Of a stretch of 36,935 nt of DNA, positions 1-7,195 are shown in pieces. Each line of letters starts with the position of its first letter. Position 1 is the first letter of the stretch. The DNA is from an uncultured Bacilli bacterium (lineage in GTDB: Bacteria; Bacillota_I; Bacilli_A; RF39; UBA660): NCBI GenBank assembly GCA_947632115.1, contig CANROB010000015.1, forward strand, positions 1-36,935, given 5' to 3'. The notes under the pieces were generated by a model, which saw only the letters and a list, made by a program, of their open reading frames with translations, made no database searches and was not told where the DNA came from. Both the position numbers and the translations under genes were made by a program.

Positions 1-216
1 TTGTTGATTCATCATTGGTTGCATTTGACCATTCATACCTTGCATCCCTTGTGTTTGTTGATTCATCATTGGTTGCATTTGGCCATTCATACCTTGCATT
101 CCTTGTGGTTGTGGATTCATCATTGGTTGTATTTGGCCATTCATACCCTGCATTCCCTGTGCTTGTTGATTCATCATTGGCTGCGCTTGATTATTCATGC
201 CTTGCATCCCTTGTGT
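1..216. repeat. 54-bp tandem repeat, four copies
   Basis: Units start at 1, 55, 109 and 163; the first three are nearly identical and the fourth is more diverged. The period is a multiple of three, so the minus-strand gene encodes an 18-residue repeat containing MMNQQ, QGMQGMNGQ and QP. Differences are mostly single substitutions (Gln-Thr-Gln, Gln-Ala-Gln, Pro-Gln-Pro-Gln). The array probably continues beyond the window. Confidence 0.9.
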
Positions 217-654
217 TGCAGAATAATTTTGAAAACTATAATTCATTATTGGAGCATCCACTACTTCTCCTAAATAAGTAGCACTTCCAAAGGCTAACAT
301 CGGTATAAAAATAACTGGTAAAAGGGTCATAGCTACTCCATATCCTGTTGATTTTCCAAATTGATGAGCAAGTTCAATATAAATTTTAAAAGCAATATAA
401 ATTTGAACTAAAGGAATGAAAAGAAGAATGATTTGCCATCTTGGAATTTTTGCGATATCCATTAATACCAAAAAATTATAAATAGGAATTAAAGATGCCC
501 AACCAGGTTTTCCTGCTTTTTTGTATAACTTCCACTGAGCCACGAGCAAGATAAGGTAGACAATTCCTACTACTCCCATTATGATTCCCATAGAAGCGAG
601 AACTCCATTTGTATTTCCATTTATGGTAGAGCCATTACTCACATCTAGTATCAC
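1..654 (-). CDS. DUF5684-like membrane protein with Met/Gln/Asn/Gly repeat tail (partial, 3' end outside window)
   Basis: Read on the minus strand the frame is open from position 654 to the window edge (218 codons, no stop). The start is GTG at 654: TAGGAGG lies 9 nt upstream, and the nearer ATG (661-659) is out of frame and stops at once. The N-terminal part has a hydrophobic segment, then WKLYKKAGKPGWASLIPIYN, then two further hydrophobic segments. That combination (K.GKPGW..LIPIYN, then an IPRWQIILLFIPLVQI-type helix) is characteristic of the DUF5684 family, multi-pass proteins of unknown function. From about residue 147 the protein becomes an 18-residue repeat rich in Met, Gln, Asn and Gly, which faces the window edge. 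The membrane part is confident; function is unknown. No partner gene is visible because the left neighbour is missing. Confidence 0.75.
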   Translation of the reverse strand, partial: MILDVSNGSTINGNTNGVLASMGIIMGVVGIVYLILLVAQWKLYKKAGKPGWASLIPIYNFLVLMDIAKIPRWQIILLFIPLVQIYIAFKIYIELAHQFGKSTGYGVAMTLLPVIFIPMLAFGSATYLGEVVDAPIMNYSFQNYSATQGMQGMNNQAQPMMNQQAQGMQGMNGQIQPMMNPQPQGMQGMNGQMQPMMNQQTQGMQGMNGQMQPMMNQQ

Positions 655-686
655 TTCTCATTACCTCCTACTTATTCTCTATTAAC

Positions 687-715
687 ATGTTATCATCTTA
701 CCTTTTATAAGTCAA
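687..715 (-). promoter_or_regulatory. Promoter of the DUF5684 gene
   Basis: On the minus strand TTGACT (715-710) and TAACAT (692-687) are separated by 17 nt. The predicted start of transcription is about 20 nt before the SD of the GTG-start gene. Confidence 0.55.
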
Positions 716-783
716 TAAACCATAAAAAAAAGGATACAAACTTTACATCTAAAAAGGGAACCCTTTTTTTCCATTTTTACTTA

Positions 784-792
784 TGATATAAT
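784..792 (+). promoter_or_regulatory. Extended -10 promoter of the GNAT gene
   Basis: TGATATAAT is an extended -10 (TGnTATAAT). No good -35 is visible. It sits 33 nt before the ATG at 826. Confidence 0.5.
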
Positions 793-825
793 GAAATTAA
801 TAGAAATACTAAAACGAGGGATAAA

Positions 826-1308
826 ATGGTAGAAATTATAGCTTACGAAAAAAAATATGAAGAAGAAGTAAAAGATTTATTAGTAGAATTACAAGAATAT
901 ATCGTTTCTATTGATAAAGATCACTACAATATTTTAACGGATAAATACCGCGATAGATATTTTCAAAAAGCCATGCAGGAAGTGAAAAAATACCATGGTA
1001 AAATATTTTTAGCTAAAGAATCTGGTAAAATTATTGGACTAGTTGCTGGTGTCATCAACAACGAAGAAGAAACTGTTTTTGACTTTCAATCTCCAAAAAG
1101 AGGAAGAGTAACCGAATTAGTTGTCACTAGAGAATCAAGAAACAAAGGAATAGGTAAAAAGTTACTACATTACATGGAAGATTATTTTAAAAGTGTCGGA
1201 TGTAAGGCCGTATTACTAGGAGTATTTGGCTATAATGAGCACGCTAAAAACTTTTATCACAATGAAGGATATAAAGATCGTTATATCGATGTCATGAAAA
1301 AAATTTAA
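826..1308 (+). CDS. GNAT-family N-acetyltransferase
   Basis: A 160-aa protein of the usual length for a single GNAT domain. Acetyl-CoA-dependent transfer of an acetyl group is the family activity; the substrate cannot be read from sequence. The pyrophosphate-binding motif A is clear: beta4 VTELVVTRESR is followed by NKGIGKKLL (R/Q-x-x-G-x-G/A, residues about 105-110). The C-terminal FYHNEGY matches the motif B end of the fold. The SD is ACGAGGG about 6 nt before the ATG. The gene stands alone between the divergent DUF5684 gene and the metK leader, with its own extended -10 promoter. It may be a small-molecule or protein acetylase; no neighbouring target is suggested. Confidence 0.85.
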   Translation: MVEIIAYEKKYEEEVKDLLVELQEYIVSIDKDHYNILTDKYRDRYFQKAMQEVKKYHGKIFLAKESGKIIGLVAGVINNEEETVFDFQSPKRGRVTELVVTRESRNKGIGKKLLHYMEDYFKSVGCKAVLLGVFGYNEHAKNFYHNEGYKDRYIDVMKKI

Positions 1309-1430
1309 AGTTATCCACATACTTGTTCATAAAATGTAAAATTTTCGTTTGACAATAATTTGATATTATTTTGCGATATTATTACTTTTGTTGTTGCTAA
1401 AAAAATAAATTTTTCATTTTATGATTTCTA

Positions 1431-1459
1431 TTGACAAATAGTCCAAAAATCGTTACAAT
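1431..1459 (+). promoter_or_regulatory. Promoter of metK leader
   Basis: TTGACA (1431-1436) and TACAAT (1454-1459) are separated by exactly 17 nt. Predicted transcription starts about 1466, just before the riboswitch aptamer. Confidence 0.8.
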
Positions 1460-1476
1460 GAATACGTAAATAATAA

Positions 1477-1568
1477 CCTTATGAAGAGAGACGGAGGGAC
1501 AGGCCCTATGAAGTCCAGCAACCTATTTAGTTAGGTGCTAAATCCTGCGACGTAGTCGGAAGATGAGG
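1477..1568 (+). promoter_or_regulatory. SAM-I (S-box) riboswitch aptamer
   Basis: The conserved S-box core is present: GAGAGACGGAGGGAC, GGCCCTATGAAG, CAGCAACC, then TAGTTAGGTGCTAAAT and a CGTAGTCGGA segment. Helix P1 pairs CCTTAT (1477-1482) with ATGAGG (1563-1568). It lies directly before an intrinsic terminator and metK, the classic arrangement for transcription attenuation when S-adenosylmethionine is abundant. GAGGAATA (1565-1572) can instead pair with TATTCTC (1589-1595), with one bulged G, which would be the antiterminator. Confidence 0.95.
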
Positions 1569-1577
1569 AATAGTCTT

Positions 1578-1606
1578 AAAGTAGAGAATATTCTCTACTT
1601 TTTTTC
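1578..1606 (+). terminator. Riboswitch-controlled intrinsic terminator
   Basis: AAAGTAGAGAATATTCTCTACTTT forms a hairpin and is followed by a T run. It is the expression platform of the SAM-I riboswitch before metK. Confidence 0.9.
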
Positions 1607-1629
1607 TTCTAAGGGGTAAGGAGGAATAT

Positions 1630-2766
1630 ATGAAAAAATTATTTACATCAGAATCTGTGACAATAGGTCACCCAGACAAAATATGTGATCAAATTAGTGA
1701 TGCCATATTAGATGCTTATCTTATGAAAGATCCGCATGCCCATGTTGCTTGTGAAGTATGCGCTAATCAAAAGCGAGTAGTTATCATGGGAGAAATTACT
1801 AGTAATGCAAAAGTGGATATTGAGGCTATAGCAAGAAAGGTCATTATCGATATTGGTTATGATAATGAAAATTTACTCTTTAATGGAAAGACCATTCCTA
1901 TTCAAATTGAGGTACAAAGGCAGTCAGCAGATATTGCCCTTGGAGTTAAAGAAGAACATCTAGGAGCAGGGGATCAGGGAATGGTATTTGGCTATGCTAC
2001 GGATGAGACTTTAAACTATCTTCCACTTCCAATTTATTATGCCCATAAACTAGCTTACCGTCTTGAAGAAGTAAGAAGAAAACAAATTCTTCCCTATTTG
2101 CGTCCTGATGGAAAGACGCAAGTAACCGTAGAATACGAAGAAAATATTCCTAAACGGATTGATAGTATTATCATTGCAGCGCAGCATGATGAAAATGTAG
2201 ATCTTTCCATTCTAAAAGAAGATATAAAAAAAGAAGTCATTCAATCTGTCATTCCTGCTCATTTATTAGATGAAAAGACGAAGTATTATATTAATCAAAC
2301 AGGAAGATTTGTTCTTGGTGGGCCGGCTTCTGATACTGGTTTAACCGGAAGAAAATTAATGGTCGATACTTATGGTAGTTTTAGTCGTCATGGTGGAGGC
2401 GCTTTCTCAGGAAAAGATGCAACCAAAGTAGATAGAAGCGGTGCTTATTATGCCCGTTATGTTGCTAAAAATATCGTAGCTGCTAATCTAGCTCATCAAA
2501 TAGAAATTCAAGTATCATACGCCATTGGTTATGAACAACCTCTATCTATTTTTATTGATACTCATGGTACCAATCAAGTTCCTGAAGAAAAAATTTTAAA
2601 AGGAATCGAAGAGGTTTTTGACTTTTCCCCAAAGAATATGATTGAAGAACTTTCCCTAACAAAACCAATTTATAAGAAAACAACTTGCTATGGTCACTTT
2701 GGAAAAGATCTACCTTGGGAAAGACTTGATAAAGTAGAAAAAATAAAAAAGGCTATGAAATCGTAA
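1630..2766 (+). CDS. metK: S-adenosylmethionine synthetase
   Basis: Makes S-adenosylmethionine from methionine and ATP in the cytoplasm. The family motifs are present in order: GHPDK (residues 13-17, near the N terminus), the GAGDQG hexapeptide near residue 112, and the glycine-rich GGGAFSGKD loop near residue 258. At 378 aa it is the normal bacterial length. The SD (GGAGG) is about 6 nt upstream of the ATG. It has its own promoter and is preceded by a SAM-I riboswitch plus terminator, so its product likely represses its own synthesis by attenuation. Its 3' end overlaps the convergent DUF3298-like gene by 14 bp. Very secure call. Confidence 0.98.
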   Translation: MKKLFTSESVTIGHPDKICDQISDAILDAYLMKDPHAHVACEVCANQKRVVIMGEITSNAKVDIEAIARKVIIDIGYDNENLLFNGKTIPIQIEVQRQSADIALGVKEEHLGAGDQGMVFGYATDETLNYLPLPIYYAHKLAYRLEEVRRKQILPYLRPDGKTQVTVEYEENIPKRIDSIIIAAQHDENVDLSILKEDIKKEVIQSVIPAHLLDEKTKYYINQTGRFVLGGPASDTGLTGRKLMVDTYGSFSRHGGGAFSGKDATKVDRSGAYYARYVAKNIVAANLAHQIEIQVSYAIGYEQPLSIFIDTHGTNQVPEEKILKGIEEVFDFSPKNMIEELSLTKPIYKKTTCYGHFGKDLPWERLDKVEKIKKAMKS

Positions 2767-3283
2767 GATTTAAAACCTCATAAGGAACCGTTACTTCGAT
2801 GATACCCGCACTATAAGGAGCTACTTGATATTCTTCAAAAAGAAAAGTAATTCCTTTATCGTTAAAATAAAAATTTCGGAAATTAGCGTATTCTGCCTTG
2901 GTTCCCGCTTCTACCATATCGGGAAGTGCTCCTTCCTTCTTTAAAAGAATATTACGCACATATTGGGAAACTTCTTCTAGCTTTTCTTGTGAGAGAATAT
3001 TTTCAATATAAATTCGCTCTTCTCCCATAAAATTGATAGTTTCCAAAAGCGTAGTCGGATGGGCTCCCCCTAAATCAAACGTCTTATAAAGAAGATAACT
3101 TAAGAATTCTTGATATACCTTTTTTTCATACGATATTTCTAAACGATAGATAGAGTCTTCTTCTAAATATTCTGCTAAAAAATTCTTCACATCTTCATCT
3201 ATTTCTAGTTTAACTTCTTCATCAATTTTCTTATTACCCGATATAGGATAATCATATTTTAAAGAAAAAGAAGCATTGTTCAT
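2753..3283 (-). CDS. DUF3298 (RsiV-type) domain protein
   Basis: A 176-aa protein whose C-terminal half matches the DUF3298 pattern: FDLGGAHP near the middle, then [30 protein letters not shown] at the end, where YQVAPY and the terminal IPYEVL-like strand are the family signature. The N-terminal half ([16 protein letters not shown]) resembles the companion DUF4163-type beta region. DUF3298 is found in the RsiV anti-sigma factor, where it binds lysozyme, and in many lipoproteins; here there is no signal peptide, lipobox or membrane helix, so this copy looks cytoplasmic. Start ATG follows AAAGGTGATAAT. The gene converges on metK with a 14-bp overlap. Function unknown beyond the domain. Confidence 0.75.
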   Translation of the reverse strand: MNNASFSLKYDYPISGNKKIDEEVKLEIDEDVKNFLAEYLEEDSIYRLEISYEKKVYQEFLSYLLYKTFDLGGAHPTTLLETINFMGEERIYIENILSQEKLEEVSQYVRNILLKKEGALPDMVEAGTKAEYANFRNFYFNDKGITFLFEEYQVAPYSAGIIEVTVPYEVLNLTIS

Positions 3284-3333
3284 ATTATCACCTTTTTATA
3301 GTATATGGAAAAAAAGGATTCTTATATCTTTCA

Positions 3334-3362
3334 TTGCATTTTTTTTCAATTCTTTATATAAT
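3334..3362 (+). promoter_or_regulatory. Promoter of trxA
   Basis: TTGCAT (3334-3339) and TATAAT (3357-3362) are 17 nt apart. The predicted start is about 3369, so the mRNA would begin almost at the SD (GAGGAGG), a very short leader. Confidence 0.6.
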
Positions 3363-3379
3363 GAATGAGGAGGAATCAT

Positions 3380-3688
3380 ATGGCAATTATTCATGTAAAT
3401 GATGAAACATTTGAAAAAGAAGTACAAAGTAGTGATACTATTTTAGTAGATTTTTACGCAGATTGGTGTGGTCCTTGCCGAGCTATGGCACCTATTTTAG
3501 AAGAATTAGATGAGGACCGCACAGAAGTAAAAATTCTAAAAGTAAATGTAGATGAGGCTCCTAAAATATCTCAACAGTTTGGCATTATGAGTATTCCTAC
3601 TCTTATAGTCTTTAAGGGTGGAAAAGAAACAGCTAAAAGAGTAGGCCTTTGCTCTAAGGAAGAAATTATAGATCTCATTCATCAGTAA
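3380..3688 (+). CDS. trxA: Thioredoxin
   Basis: A 102-aa thioredoxin: the redox active site WCGPC is at residues 29-33 and the cis-proline is in SIPT (Pro73). It reduces protein disulfides using thioredoxin reductase, which is not in this window. The start is ATG at 3380; an earlier in-frame ATG at 3365 overlaps the SD GAGGAGG, so it cannot be the real start. A consensus-like promoter ends 17 nt before the ATG, and an A/T-rich hairpin with a T run follows the stop, so it is a single-gene unit. hsp20, another stress protein, is next but has separate control. Confidence 0.96.
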   Translation: MAIIHVNDETFEKEVQSSDTILVDFYADWCGPCRAMAPILEELDEDRTEVKILKVNVDEAPKISQQFGIMSIPTLIVFKGGKETAKRVGLCSKEEIIDLIHQ

Positions 3689-3720
3689 AAAAGGAAGAAA
3701 TTTTTCTTCTTTTTTCTTTT
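3686..3720 (+). terminator. Terminator after trxA
   Basis: GGAAGAA pairs with TTCTTCT around a short loop, flanked by A and T tracts; the T-rich tail continues to 3725. Confidence 0.65.
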
Positions 3721-3731
3721 TTTGTCATTTT

Positions 3732-3758
3732 TTAGCACTCATACTTGACAAGTGCCAA
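3732..3758 (+). promoter_or_regulatory. CIRCE element (HrcA operator)
   Basis: TTAGCACTC, nine bases, then AAGTGCCAA. The left arm matches the CIRCE consensus exactly; the right arm differs at two of nine positions. The -35 box TTGACA (3745-3750) lies inside the element and a -10 TAATAT (3768-3773) follows at 17 nt, so HrcA binding would block RNA polymerase. HrcA itself is not in the window. Confidence 0.92.
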
Positions 3759-3796
3759 AAATAGTAGTAATATGGATAATGTTAGGAGGAATGTAT

Positions 3797-4189
3797 ATGA
3801 TGAGTTTGATGCCAAGAAGATTTCCTTTTGGAAATGACTTAGAAGATTTCTTTGGAGAAGGAGTTAGTAGCGGTATGCAATGCGATATCTATGAAAAGGA
3901 TGGTAACTGTTATGTAGAAGCCGATATTCCTGGTTTTACAAAAAACGAAATTTCCGTTGAAGTAGAAGAGGGATACCTTACCATTACTGCTAGCAAAAAT
4001 CAGGAGGAAGAGAATAACGATGTAAATTATCTTAGAAGAGAAAGAACTTCTAAGACGTTACAACGTCAATTCTATATTGGAAACTTAGATGATGAACACA
4101 TCCAAGCAGAATTCACAGATGGAATCTTAAAATTATGTATTCCAAAACTCCCAGAAAAAGAACATAAAAAAGTTATTGACATTCAATAA
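3797..4189 (+). CDS. hsp20: Small heat-shock protein, Hsp20/alpha-crystallin family
   Basis: An ATP-independent holdase chaperone. The alpha-crystallin domain spans roughly residues 24-118: CDIYEKDGNCYVEADIPGFTKNEISVEVEEGYLTI is the usual start, and FTDGILKLCIPK (A-x-x-x-n-G-v-L-type) closes the domain. The C-terminal I-x-I-like tail reads KVIDIQ. I place the start at ATG 3797 (130 aa), 6 nt after TTAGGAGGA; upstream in-frame ATGs lie in the SD or before the predicted transcription start. Control by a CIRCE element overlapping the -35 box predicts HrcA repression and heat induction. A strong terminator follows immediately. Confidence 0.95.
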   Translation: MMSLMPRRFPFGNDLEDFFGEGVSSGMQCDIYEKDGNCYVEADIPGFTKNEISVEVEEGYLTITASKNQEEENNDVNYLRRERTSKTLQRQFYIGNLDDEHIQAEFTDGILKLCIPKLPEKEHKKVIDIQ

Positions 4190-4210
4190 GAGGCAAATGC
4201 CTCTTTTTTT
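4188..4210 (+). terminator. Terminator after hsp20
   Basis: AAGAGGCAAATGCCTCTT hairpin beginning in the stop codon, followed by TTTTTT. The tail abuts the TATAAT (4213-4218) of the next gene, so terminator and promoter are packed end to end. Confidence 0.9.
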
Positions 4211-4212
4211 GA

Positions 4213-4218
4213 TATAAT
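4213..4218 (+). promoter_or_regulatory. -10 box of the ART-like gene
   Basis: TATAAT 15 nt before the ATG at 4234. The transcript would start near 4225, at the SD-like TGGTGAT. The -35 region is made of the preceding terminator's stem. Confidence 0.45.
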
Positions 4219-4233
4219 GAATATGGTGATACC

Positions 4234-5037
4234 ATGAAGAAAGAAGAAATCTATCAGGATTTACTCATCCAATATGATAACTTATCCTTGGCTGAAAAAA
4301 ATGCTATTTTAGTCTATAAATCTAAACTTTATTTATTATTAAACCCCATGACAAAAATTCCTAATTTTTTAGATATGCCAGAAGAAGAGATTTTAAATCG
4401 GATTGGTAAAGAAGAGGCTATCCGTGTTTTTAACGGATTTAAAGGAATCGTCATGCTACCTAAAAATTTAGCAACGCGCTATACCGTCTTTTCATCCATT
4501 GACTTTACTGATATTTATACTTGTCTACACAGTTTAAAAAAGACCTCTTTATTACTCGATCAAGCACGTGGAAAAATTACTCTTCCTGACAAGTTAACCG
4601 TTTATCGGGGAATCAGTAGTGAAGAGGAAGAATTAGACGATATTGCTTTAGGAAAATATTTATCGACTGCTCTTGACATTGAAGATATTTCTCCTTTTCT
4701 CTTTCAGAAAAAAAATTCTTATATTTATCAAATAGAAGTAGAAAAAGGGACTAACGTTTTAGTAACTCCCTACTCTCTTGTTTCCTGTTATGATAAAGAT
4801 CAAAGTTCTTTAGAAGGTCTTTTAAAGAATGTTCCTATGACCTCTTTACGCATCGTAAAAGGAAATGAGGACTGTCAAAAAGAACTCCTTTTCTTTCGAG
4901 AGGAATTAACTATCGAAGAGATTTCCAAGAAAAAATCATCCATAGAAGACCATGGCATTACCTATGAAGCTATGGTTCATAAAGTAAGAGCCAAAAAGAA
5001 AGAAAAGTTAGATACTATTTTAAAAGAAAAAAAGTGA
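4234..5037 (+). CDS. Putative ADP-ribosyltransferase-fold protein
   Basis: A 267-aa protein with no signal peptide or membrane helix. I do not recognise an exact family, but the second half follows the R-S-E plan of ADP-ribosyltransferases: Arg125 in LTVYRGI, the STS-like strand GKYLSTAL (Ser144-Thr145), then a beta-rich core (YIYQIEVEKGTNVLV), and Gln215-Lys216-Glu217 in QKELLFF, which fits the Q/E-x-E catalytic motif. The N-terminal helical 110 residues are unassigned. ART proteins transfer ADP-ribose from NAD to proteins or nucleic acids; target and activity here are unknown. The gene has its own promoter and shares a bidirectional terminator with rubrerythrin. It could also be a catalytically dead ART relative. 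Gene certain, fold assignment moderate. Confidence 0.6.
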   Translation: MKKEEIYQDLLIQYDNLSLAEKNAILVYKSKLYLLLNPMTKIPNFLDMPEEEILNRIGKEEAIRVFNGFKGIVMLPKNLATRYTVFSSIDFTDIYTCLHSLKKTSLLLDQARGKITLPDKLTVYRGISSEEEELDDIALGKYLSTALDIEDISPFLFQKKNSYIYQIEVEKGTNVLVTPYSLVSCYDKDQSSLEGLLKNVPMTSLRIVKGNEDCQKELLFFREELTIEEISKKKSSIEDHGITYEAMVHKVRAKKKEKLDTILKEKK

Positions 5038-5066
5038 AAACTTTTAATAGTTTTCACTTTTCTTTT
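5031..5066. terminator. Bidirectional terminator between ART-like gene and rubrerythrin
   Basis: AAAGTGAAAACT (5031-5042) and AGTTTTCACTTT (5049-5060) form a 12-bp hairpin with a 6-nt loop. T-rich tracts follow on both strands. It contains the stop codons of both convergent genes. Confidence 0.9.
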
Positions 5067-5583
5067 CGAAATAAGCTTGTGGATGTCCACAAATTGGACA
5101 TACCTTTGGAGCTTCTTTTCCAACATGAACATGTCCACAGTTACGGCAAACCCAAATAGCATCTCCATCACTAGAGAATACAATTTTTTCCTCTACATTG
5201 TTAAGAAGTTTCCGATAACGTTCTTCATGCTGTTTTTCAATAGCAGCAACGCCTTCAAATAAGAAAGCAATGCGATCAAATCCCTCTTCTTTAGCAACCT
5301 TAGCGAATTCTGCATACATGTCAGTCCACTCATAGTTTTCTCCATTAGCAGCATCTTCTAGGTTAACAGCGGTTGTTGGAACTTCATCGTTATGTAATAA
5401 CTTAAACCACATTTTAGCATGTTCTTTTTCGTTATTAGCCGTTTCTTCAAAAATGGCAGCGATTTGTTCATACCCTTCTTTTTTTGCTTTAGAAGCATAA
5501 TAAGTATATTTATTTCTTGCTTGACTTTCTCCTGCGAAAGCCGTCATTAAATTTTGTTCTGTTTTTGATCCTTTTAATTCCAT
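5044..5583 (-). CDS. rbr: Rubrerythrin
   Basis: A non-haem diiron peroxidase that removes hydrogen peroxide in anaerobes. The 179-aa protein has the two-part layout: an N-terminal ferritin-like four-helix domain with the diiron carboxylate helices ([38 protein letters not shown]) and a C-terminal rubredoxin-like domain with two Cys pairs (CRNCGHVH and [11 protein letters not shown]). The start is taken at ATG 5583, just after GGGAGG; an ATG at 5595 precedes the SD. A strong promoter with both TTGTCA and TGGTATAAT drives it, and a small palindrome lies just after the predicted start. It implies an anaerobic or microaerophilic life style. Confidence 0.97.
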   Translation of the reverse strand: MELKGSKTEQNLMTAFAGESQARNKYTYYASKAKKEGYEQIAAIFEETANNEKEHAKMWFKLLHNDEVPTTAVNLEDAANGENYEWTDMYAEFAKVAKEEGFDRIAFLFEGVAAIEKQHEERYRKLLNNVEEKIVFSSDGDAIWVCRNCGHVHVGKEAPKVCPICGHPQAYFEKKSENY

Positions 5584-5607
5584 AAATCCTCCCATATTAT
5601 CAAAAAA

Positions 5608-5658
5608 TAGTAATCACTACTACATTTTCATTATACCATATCCGTGAAAAATTGACAA
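5608..5658 (-). promoter_or_regulatory. Rubrerythrin promoter with candidate operator
   Basis: On the minus strand TTGTCA (5658-5653), 17 nt, TATAAT (5635-5630) with the extended TG. Just downstream at 5622-5608 is the palindrome TAGTA-N5-TACTA, placed where a repressor would block initiation. It does not match the PerR box I know. Confidence 0.65.
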
Positions 5659-5666
5659 TATTCTCC

Positions 5667-7079
5667 TTAGGAAATCCACTCCATCATACTATAGTCTTCC
5701 GTAATAATATACGTTTTTTCTTCTTCAAAAAGATGAAGTTCTAAAAGGAGAAATGCAGGAGTTATCGTAAGATATTCTGGCGTAACTTTCGTTTGAAAGG
5801 AAGAAAAATCAATGTACTCTAAAAAATCATGCCATTCCTCACTCGTTAACCAATTTTCCTTTAAAATATTAGAAAACTGTAATGCCTTTTCTTCTACCCA
5901 ATGTTCTAGTGCTTCCATAGAGAGTTCTTGTAAAGATAACTTTTCTATCTTTAAAAAATCTAACCATCGATCATGATAAAAATAATGAATAGGATTTTTA
6001 AAAGCCGCATCAAAATAAAACTGCAAGAATTGATCCGCTAAATAATCCTTCTTTTCAAGACATTCTTGTTCTTTTCCCTCAATCATTTTTAACAAGAGTT
6101 CTCGTTTTTCTAACTCACTTAACTCTTTACTTTCAAAGATTTCTTGATACTCTTCTAAGTCGCCTTCTAGATAATTTCCAAGAAGCCCCAAATGAAATGT
6201 TCCTTTATATTGCCAATTAGAAGGATGTTCAATGAGAAGAGGAAGATCCTCCTCTATTTTTTGATAGTTCTTTTTTCGCTTTGCGATATAATAATCTACA
6301 TCTAAAACTTCAAAATAGCGATGATGATCTAGGGAAACCATGACCACATCTAAAAAATCTTTGTATTTTTCTAGTAGGGATAATATAGATTCTTTGCGCA
6401 AATCTACCCCTTTATAAAGACACTCTAGTCCCTTTTTTTGAAGAATATAAACATATTTTAAAACACTACTTTCTTGATATTCAAAATGAACTAGTTTTGT
6501 AAAACTCATAAGAAATGCATACATTTGGAAATACTCTAAAATATGATTTCTAGTATAGCCACTTAATTGAAAGATATAACCTTCTTGATAGCAATAAATA
6601 GCGTCATTTTCATATTCATAAAAAATTTGTCCACGATCTGTTTTAAAATTTTCTACAAGTGGGAAGACAACCTCCAAGTCATGCATTTGATTTTCAAATT
6701 CTTCTAGGGAGGCTCTTCGGTAAGTTAATAGAAAATTCTTCCCATGACGAAAAGAAAACTTTCCAGATAAACTAGTATTTTCTATCGAATCTGCATATTC
6801 CAAAATATATTCCGAATCTAGCACCATTCCATAAGTTCCATTAAATAATTTAATAAGATGCCATGACCAAGAATCATCTTTCACCTTTAAATAAGAAAAA
6901 TCATTTTCTGAGATATCTTCTATCTTCTGCGTTCTTTTATGACGTGATAAAATAGCTGGAATCCCACCAAAAAGATTGATTGGCTTTTCCTCTTCTTGTT
7001 TTTGATCCACTAATTCATCAGGAATTTCTGAATTATAGGTTTTAGCCATCGCTAATTCTTCTAATTTTTCTGTTTCCAT
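5667..7079 (-). CDS. Uncharacterised 470-aa protein
   Basis: I do not recognise this protein. It is acidic, rich in Glu, Leu, Tyr and Phe, and has no signal peptide or clear membrane span. An N-terminal 60 residues look disordered (EKLEELAMAKTYNSEIPDELVDQKQEEEKP contains charged, low-complexity sequence). The middle has a mixed beta/alpha region (KVKDDSWSWHLIKLFNGTYGMVL) and the C-terminal part is mostly helical. The start is ATG 7079, four bases after AAAGGGG; an extended -10 (TGATATAAT, 7107-7099) lies just upstream, so the earlier in-frame TTG at 7136 would be untranscribed. It is divergent from the YjdF-like membrane gene. No function is proposed. Confidence 0.8.
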   Translation of the reverse strand: METEKLEELAMAKTYNSEIPDELVDQKQEEEKPINLFGGIPAILSRHKRTQKIEDISENDFSYLKVKDDSWSWHLIKLFNGTYGMVLDSEYILEYADSIENTSLSGKFSFRHGKNFLLTYRRASLEEFENQMHDLEVVFPLVENFKTDRGQIFYEYENDAIYCYQEGYIFQLSGYTRNHILEYFQMYAFLMSFTKLVHFEYQESSVLKYVYILQKKGLECLYKGVDLRKESILSLLEKYKDFLDVVMVSLDHHRYFEVLDVDYYIAKRKKNYQKIEEDLPLLIEHPSNWQYKGTFHLGLLGNYLEGDLEEYQEIFESKELSELEKRELLLKMIEGKEQECLEKKDYLADQFLQFYFDAAFKNPIHYFYHDRWLDFLKIEKLSLQELSMEALEHWVEEKALQFSNILKENWLTSEEWHDFLEYIDFSSFQTKVTPEYLTITPAFLLLELHLFEEEKTYIITEDYSMMEWIS

Positions 7080-7098
7080 AAAACCCCTTTCTAGTCTC

Positions 7099-7107
7099 AT
7101 TATATCA
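7099..7107 (-). promoter_or_regulatory. Extended -10 promoter of the 470-aa gene
   Basis: TGATATAAT on the minus strand, 20 nt before ATG 7079. It decides the start, since upstream in-frame TTG lies outside the predicted transcript. Confidence 0.5.
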
Positions 7108-7168
7108 TGCTTTTTTACTATTCCCTCCTTTCTCAAGAAGAAAAAACTAGGAGTTTACACTTCCCCTA

Positions 7169-7177
7169 TGATATAAT
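7169..7177 (+). promoter_or_regulatory. Extended -10 promoter of the YjdF-like gene
   Basis: TGATATAAT 18 nt before ATG 7196; divergent from the identical motif at 7107-7099. Confidence 0.5.
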
Positions 7178-7195
7178 AGTAATAGGAGTGTAGTT

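Noticed and set aside
1..281. Two plus-strand open frames at the left end (repetitive His/Leu-rich and Ser/Leu-rich proteins)
   Set aside because: They are shadows of the minus-strand repeat; their composition reflects the 54-bp repeat read in the wrong frames and neither has an SD.
751..770. AAAAAGGGAACCCTTTTTTT as a terminator between the first two genes
   Set aside because: Only two bases remain for the loop of the central GGG/CCC stem, and the two flanking genes are divergent, so no transcript needs ending there.
1311..1319. TTATCCACA, a perfect DnaA box, in the spacer before metK
   Set aside because: Single copy, no neighbouring boxes, DUE or dnaA/dnaN genes; one box in AT-rich DNA is expected by chance.
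3752..3796. Longer hsp20 N terminus
   Set aside because: It would start inside the CIRCE operator and upstream of the predicted transcription start.
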